Assembly (NCBI GenBank): GCA_016705955.1
Contig: JADJKO010000002.1
Location: 310,001 to 374,000, forward strand
DNA length: 64,000 nucleotides
Origin: Flavobacteriales bacterium
Lineage (GTDB): Bacteria > Bacteroidota > Bacteroidia > Flavobacteriales_F > PHOS-HE28
Reading direction: 5' to 3'
Part shown: piece by piece, positions 61,701 to 64,000 of the stretch
How the letters are laid out: each line of letters starts with the position of its first letter
How positions within the stretch are numbered: position 1 is the stretch's first letter
Notes under the pieces: model-generated
Seen by the model: the letters and a program-made list of their open reading frames with translations, nothing else
Databases searched by the model: none
Told to the model about the DNA's origin: nothing
Made by a program: the position numbers and the translations under genes

Positions 61701-61952
61701 AAGCCGGTACCCTTGGGCAAATTGTTCAACATCAGCCCGCTGAACAGCGAGCGCACCGCCACGGAGAAGATCCGGTACACCACGGGTGTGTATCTGGATA
61801 CGGAGCAGGCGCGCATTCGCAAGGATGAGACCGTGGTGCTTGGTGTGAAGGACGCGTTCGTTACGGCCTACCTCAACGGCAAGCGGATCCCCATGCGGGA
61901 GGCCACCGCGCTGCTGGAGAAATTCGGTCCTGCCATCCTGGCGAAGCCTTGA
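55797..61952 (+). CDS. Giant PD40/CRD protein with coiled-coil region and two SPOR-like domains
   Basis: Exported protein of 2051 residues. Signal peptide (TSVILIGLLFPLLSLA), TPR-like helices (about 20-150), PD40 propeller (about 150-350; DEDFPFMHPDGKTFYFSSKG, MGGYDVFKAGYD), a CRD-like fold (about 350-440), then more than 1200 residues of Ala/Glu/Arg-rich helix (ASEQEAQAKAMQAQAEVAF, KRERERE-type repeats) that should form long coiled coils. The C terminus has two SPOR-like domains, VFKVQIGAFRNAVPVEAFSD and LFFTVQVGVYSKPVPLGKLF, each ending in DAFV.AY..GKRIP. SPOR domains bind denuded peptidoglycan, so the protein may span from the outer membrane to the wall. Related in its first half to PorE-like proteins. 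ATG 55761 is an alternative start. Confidence 0.82.
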   Translation: MTRTSVILIGLLFPLLSLAQGGEQQVRAKADGLFEEQRYAEAYPLYSQLVSLTPGDRVLNYRFGTCLLFGSAEKEQAITHLKFATEDPTIDPRAWYWMGRAYHLNYRFKEAQVAYQRFLGTADKKTLAEWPVDALMKQCRNGETLLSSLKEITVRSKVEVADAEFFRFYELTDMGGRIVVVPDELLSNLDKKKKERSVMYVPTGGGPIYFGSYGRDASTGKDIYRTEVLPDGTFAVPQKVAGYINTDQDEDFPFMHPDGKTFYFSSKGHNSMGGYDVFKAGYDRGLDAFGRPENMDFAVNTPDDDIFYIVDAEQKEACFASGRNSHQGMLHVYRVVTTQLPVVITVFKGTYASSFDPDDRKAHITVEDALTNDRVADVRTDLNGNYVLSVPRAGRYRYKVECGPTGRTHGGMVDVPTNSGPRAYRQELILDRTGDLEQLTIRNYFEDPLEDDLVALALDEIKRRARLDVTEDRPQVLAQVPVQSDDVMTIAGFTGDVDETKAIVLAREDASEQEAQAKAMQAQAEVAFGIAVEAASEADGASKRAADLLDRAGAATADDERNTLMTDASRERQRSREANLRARAAVNTGTALSATSLTARQRSLAAAKLATDVAAALGSGNKDQAVPLLRSLKERLDERSRPDRASEPAEAARNTLADHEKEVQRVMAAANAKRADENELTDRVARVKREREDARSKGRKEELDREITGLEQQLGFLRKETGSAFNNVAGMEKETAALRGQVSLTRHLEQATDPGPGTALSTEEAGKLAERISGVDARIGSLAIDERYNAQESANTAALEARSFNWDLVSATGAGGADRNSTRTLEQGAEGDARIAQSRATEVQQGTIAERTTTNVEVADVRVTPNERSEVISPRATEPGAKPAAPEPRSGAQGSEQNVTTDRFLLENERAELQQLAQAERDRAKRAELETRISAIDERLKTGPTTKSVVDEGSSTANEIDLSDADLTRPVLVFTDATKDEAIIDQLYRDYAGDRTRMEGIVDADERASGLNGLELMLADSLRAEMQRQVAVLQLAPQQAEVVLPRVDRLRRLRETHIQAGEGAIASRQQEVNGIQPTQPREASVPERTATRRMDGTDPIDDRFISIDRYAGNVFASKIEHRSQAKGVDDAVAAKNADLVRIDGLTTRIDSMERQLSGTPLGKDSDRMRKRIDQLIDERYIIRTDLGQRSAFLMQEEWKAAGDSLEKVIALTRPRGLAPDEPLLVMAQQMQAEAKDTFASAAQMRKRADRSENIIERDSLYRRAYRTELLALLAMDRAITVQNYLSGDKHQRGGSLTYEEVAAQVLGIEPVQARTEEIAEIKSGQPADGTIPAVHVDRSTVSNTSPDGTSRASEGSDAEQRIAAPVDTVAEPVTQAPTEKSNQRAPAVGSIEADAQTKAMLAAIEQRLGNKAYVSPQVYEQFLAGESTLVQPGKQDPDQDPDLLALRVERNAQAAADLEQRSKEATTRAEALADSATTARKRDREELERMAIRERALSDSLHQASIAEADAAQANEALRLDAEVSKRLRERLLKFYYITAEEQDMLLMDGDASRFFQMRTRALEQYQAADDAEAAASSNREVSQTLSEQVATTKRDAAAGRVPAEEANTRVRILQGRATALAQRADSLEVVAARLKGAAGINESQAGVLLQGLPAERSNELMALEMRTRRTETLLAEARSQAGAVLPSGTLPSAVVVVAPRQTNVPPTPVNEQPVDPTIQASTPSERAEVPSRIQARPTTTERPLPFRVPKELVEDIFALRDARVQREEPIPMDVPMPEGIVFKVQIGAFRNAVPVEAFSDMTPVMGETVAGGLVRYSAGLFTGFEQAAVAKDLVRDRGYRDAFVVAYQDGKRIPLGDAIRAERVNTSVAERPLNAQPQGRTVGTVQPATQEVHPAAVIQSPVTIPATSEPDIATILAAYPETVEEVVSRFAPAADAASYYNVPGAAPAKQVETVKGLFFTVQVGVYSKPVPLGKLFNISPLNSERTATEKIRYTTGVYLDTEQARIRKDETVVLGVKDAFVTAYLNGKRIPMREATALLEKFGPAILAKP

Positions 61953-61979
61953 TCGCATCGATCATCACGTCGGCCGCTG

Positions 61980-61987
61980 TAATTTCG
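61980..61987 (+). promoter_or_regulatory. -7-like box TAATTTCG for clpS
   Basis: Ends seven bases before the ATG at 61995. Confidence 0.5.
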
Positions 61988-61994
61988 CACGGCC

Positions 61995-62276
61995 ATGCAC
62001 TCCGACATCCAACACGAGGAGGCACTTCTTGAAGAGGTGCTTTTCGAGACCGGTCCCATCCGTGAGATCGTCCTACACAACGATGAGGTGAACACCTTCG
62101 ATCACGTGATCGGTTGTCTGGTCGACATCTGCGGACACGAACCGATCCAAGCGGAACAGTGCGCATGGATCGTGCACTACAACGGGAAGTGCAGTGTGAA
62201 GCGCGGCACGTTCGACCAATTGGAGCCCCGTTGCACCGCCTTGCAGAACCAAGGCCTATCCGCAGAAGTCCAATGA
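61995..62276 (+). CDS. clpS: ATP-dependent Clp protease adaptor ClpS
   Basis: Adaptor (93 residues) that hands N-end-rule substrates to ClpAP or ClpCP. The core motif is IVLHNDEVNTFDHVIGCL, where the N-D-E and following residues bind the N-degron, followed by HEPIQAEQCAWIVHYNGKC and a C-terminal strand ending GLSAEV. The HYNGKC variant is usual in Bacteroidota. Its stop overlaps the next ATG (ATGA), linking it to the M48 peptidase gene, a pairing that suggests shared quality-control duties. Confidence 0.94.
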   Translation: MHSDIQHEEALLEEVLFETGPIREIVLHNDEVNTFDHVIGCLVDICGHEPIQAEQCAWIVHYNGKCSVKRGTFDQLEPRCTALQNQGLSAEVQ

Positions 62277-63076
62277 GGAACAGGGTCATTCGCGGTGCGA
62301 TCGTGTTTTTGGCGGTCCTACTGGTGCAAGCATGCGCGAAAGTGCCTATCACCGGTCGTCGCCAAATGAACCTGGTGAACGAGGGAACATTGATGAGCAT
62401 GGCCGCTGGCCAATACACCGAATTCCTTGGGCAGAACACGGTGCTGGCGAGTTCGGACCCGCGCTCCAGGATGGTCGCAACGGTCGGCGCGCGGATCGCG
62501 GCTTCGGCCACGAAATTCCTGGAGGACAATCGTGCGTCGGACCGGGTCGCCGGGTTCCAATGGGAATTCAACACCGTGGATGACCCCACGGTGAATGCGT
62601 GGTGCATGCCGGGCGGAAAGGTGGTGGTCTATACCGGGATCCTACCGGTAACGCAGGATGAAGCGGGATTGGCCGTGGTGTTGGGCCACGAGATCGCCCA
62701 CGCCATCGCACGGCATGGAAATGAGCGCATGAGCCAAGCCATCGCACTGCAAGGTGCGGGTATGACCTTGGAGGTGCTGGTGGGTGAGAATCCTTCGACG
62801 GCACAGAACCTGTTCCTTCAAAGTTTCGGGATCGGTTCCTCGCTGGGAATGTTGGCCTTCAGTCGCAAGCATGAATCAGAGGCCGACAAGATGGGCCTTG
62901 TGTTCATGGCGATGGCGGGATATGATCCACGCACAGCGCCTGTGTTCTGGGAACGCATGAGCCAGGGCGGAGGCCAATCCCCCCCGGAGATCCTGAGTAC
63001 GCACCCCAGTGATGAAACGCGGATCCGCGACCTGGAGGCATTCTTGCCGGAAGCCCTGAAGTACTACAAACCCTAG
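62273..63076 (+). CDS. M48 family zinc metallopeptidase (lipoprotein)
   Basis: Periplasmic peptidase of 267 residues related to BepA/LoiP/Oma1-type proteins. The signal peptide ends LLVQAC, so Cys21 should be lipidated, followed by the family phrase VPITGRRQMNLV. Zinc site HEIAHAIARH (HExxH) with third ligand in KHESEADKMGL; WCMPGGKVVVYTGIL precedes it as in the family. The HPSDETRI motif near the C terminus is also typical. Such enzymes remove misfolded outer-membrane proteins. Start ATG 62273 overlaps clpS by four bases. Confidence 0.93.
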   Translation: MRNRVIRGAIVFLAVLLVQACAKVPITGRRQMNLVNEGTLMSMAAGQYTEFLGQNTVLASSDPRSRMVATVGARIAASATKFLEDNRASDRVAGFQWEFNTVDDPTVNAWCMPGGKVVVYTGILPVTQDEAGLAVVLGHEIAHAIARHGNERMSQAIALQGAGMTLEVLVGENPSTAQNLFLQSFGIGSSLGMLAFSRKHESEADKMGLVFMAMAGYDPRTAPVFWERMSQGGGQSPPEILSTHPSDETRIRDLEAFLPEALKYYKP

Positions 63077-63116
63077 AATGATCGCGATGCGCGAATGAGC
63101 GCGGCGATCCCTGAAC

Positions 63117-63124
63117 CACCTTCC
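63117..63124 (+). promoter_or_regulatory. -7-like box CACCTTCC for the YdcF-like gene
   Basis: Four bases before the ATG at 63129; two positions differ from consensus. Confidence 0.3.
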
Positions 63125-63128
63125 GCAC

Positions 63129-63869
63129 ATGTCCCGCTGGACGGATCTGGGATCCACTGTTCGTATCGCTATTTCGGGTGTGGGCAGGGCGATCCGGCCA
63201 TTGGCGAAATGGACGGTCAGGATCACCGGAGTGATCGCATTGGTGATGGTCGTGCTCGCGTGTACGCGGATCCCGTTCGATCTGCACCAGTGGTTGGGAA
63301 CTGCGGCAGGGGAGTGTGACCATGCGCCCGAGGTCCTGGTGATCCTGGGTGGAAGTGGAATGCCCTCGGGACCGGAACTGCTCCGCCTGCACCGGGCGGC
63401 GGAACTGGCAATGGAGTGGCCGGAAGTGCGTATCGCCATCATCGATCCAGGTGCGCCTTCCATTCTTGAGGCCATGACGCAGGAATTGGAGCTGCGTGGC
63501 GTGGACCGCACACGGATGACCACCATGAACGTGGGGAACAATACACGAGAGCAGGCCTTGCTCTTGGAGAAGCACTATGGCGCGGGCACCAGTGTCGCGC
63601 TGGTCACGGCTCCGGAGAACGTGTACCGCAGCGTCCGTGCGTTCCGCAAACTCGGCTTCGAACAGGTATGTGGGGTGCCAGCGTGGGATCACGCCTCCGC
63701 GCATGATTTCGCTTACGGTCACAAGGAGGTCGGTGGTCGGTCGTGGGCACCGGACGTCTCCAATAGGCCCGGGCTGCGCTACACCTTCTGGAACTATTTG
63801 AAGTTGGAGATCACCTGCTTGCGCGAGTACGTGGCGATCCTGTACTACCAAGTGAACGGTTGGATCTGA
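63129..63869 (+). CDS. YdcF/DUF218-like membrane-anchored protein
   Basis: Protein of 246 residues with one N-terminal membrane segment (ITGVIALVMVVLAC) and a Rossmann-like DUF218 domain: VLVILGGSGMPSGPELLRLH, then NTREQALLLEKHYG and VALVTAPENVYRSVRAFRKLGF, matching the GG-x-x...R...A and T-x-x-x-H/N-x-x-R-x patterns of SanA/YdcF proteins, which are thought to act in envelope or vancomycin-tolerance functions. The C-terminal part (FWNYLKLEITCLREYVAILY) is a further amphipathic segment. The biochemical activity of the family is unknown. Confidence 0.8.
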   Translation: MSRWTDLGSTVRIAISGVGRAIRPLAKWTVRITGVIALVMVVLACTRIPFDLHQWLGTAAGECDHAPEVLVILGGSGMPSGPELLRLHRAAELAMEWPEVRIAIIDPGAPSILEAMTQELELRGVDRTRMTTMNVGNNTREQALLLEKHYGAGTSVALVTAPENVYRSVRAFRKLGFEQVCGVPAWDHASAHDFAYGHKEVGGRSWAPDVSNRPGLRYTFWNYLKLEITCLREYVAILYYQVNGWI

Positions 63870-63895
63870 TCGTTCCGCCGAGAACGATGGATCGC

Positions 63896-63903
63896 TATCT
63901 TCG
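63896..63903 (+). promoter_or_regulatory. -7 box TATCTTCG of the tRNA-Arg gene
   Basis: The octamer ends 14 bases before the mature 5' end of the tRNA, and TTC stands 20 bases upstream of it (63873). Since a tRNA has no start codon, this shows that the octamer is a transcription signal and not a translation signal. Confidence 0.6.
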
Positions 63904-63917
63904 CCCCCGCTTTTCAA

Positions 63918-63991
63918 GGACCCGTAGCTCAATTGGATAGAGCACCTGACTACGGATCAGGAGGTTTGGGGTTCGACTCCCTACGGGTTCA
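63918..63991 (+). tRNA. tRNA-Arg (anticodon ACG)
   Basis: A complete cloverleaf of 74 bases: acceptor GGACCCG pairing with CGGGTTC (one G-T), D stem GCTC/GAGC, anticodon stem CCTGA/TCAGG around CTACGGA (anticodon ACG, reading CGN codons after deamination to inosine), T stem TGGGG/CCCTA around TTCGACT. CCA is not encoded (CAG follows the discriminator A), so it is added after transcription. Confidence 0.97.
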
Positions 63992-64000
63992 CAGAAGCCG

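Overview
The window reads as one continuous chromosomal segment of a free-living member of the Bacteroidota, most likely Flavobacteriales-like but with an unusually high GC content (near 58-60 percent by eye). The reasons are the type IX secretion signatures (T9SS type A and type B C-terminal domains, a PorE-like OmpA protein), families largely confined to this phylum (BT_3928-type DoxX protein, DUF4920, DUF1599, WG-repeat and PD40 proteins), the absence of Shine-Dalgarno sequences, and promoter boxes of the Bacteroidota -7 type (TAnnTTTG and variants). Genes are tightly packed, several convergent pairs share or abut stop codons, and no IS element, prophage, CRISPR array or rRNA is visible.

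Layout. 1-8.5 kb: truncated acidic amino acid/dicarboxylate symporter, AsmA-like protein, PorE-like OmpA lipoprotein-type envelope protein, secreted trypsin-like protease with a dockerin-like C-terminal module. 8.5-14.7 kb: TerC, GT-C glycosyltransferase, DUF4920, PAP2 phosphatase, isoaspartyl peptidase, AI-2E-type permease (frameshifted), DUF3817. 14.8-21.1 kb: secreted beta-propeller T9SS cargo (frameshifted), then divergent cyanophycinase (cphB) and cyanophycin synthetase (cphA). With the isoaspartyl peptidase this gives a full make-and-degrade cycle for the nitrogen polymer cyanophycin. 21.1-23.1 kb: a small accessory island with two opposed ParE-type toxin-antitoxin pairs and an imperfect direct repeat. 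23.2-27.4 kb: a class IV aminotransferase/sulfotransferase-like pair, a zinc-ribbon-like protein, rplS and trmD. 27.5-38 kb: an MMPL-type exporter broken by two frameshifts, a WG-repeat protein, and a 2014-residue Ig/PKD-like T9SS type B adhesin with near-identical 414-bp tandem repeats. 38-46.6 kb: spermidine-synthase-like protein, two membrane class III nucleotide cyclases on either side of a secreted protein, a broken small membrane gene, folP, DUF1599, two related small CRD proteins, BT_3928-type protein. 46.6-64 kb: T9SS type A cargo, tpiA, prmA, a 1490-residue envelope protein of unknown function, plsY, a 2051-residue PD40/CRD/coiled-coil/SPOR protein, clpS, an M48 metallopeptidase, a YdcF-like protein and tRNA-Arg(ACG).

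The most general signal not covered by a gene list is the promoter layout: at least sixteen genes have a -7-like octamer ending only 4 to 8 bases before the start codon, and the same octamer stands in front of the tRNA gene. This points to widespread leaderless or nearly leaderless transcription and helps fix several start codons. Five single-base or homopolymer disruptions (AI-2E permease, beta-propeller cargo, two in the MMPL exporter, one homopolymer tract in a membrane gene) are either draft-assembly errors or true gene decay; the sequence alone cannot separate these.
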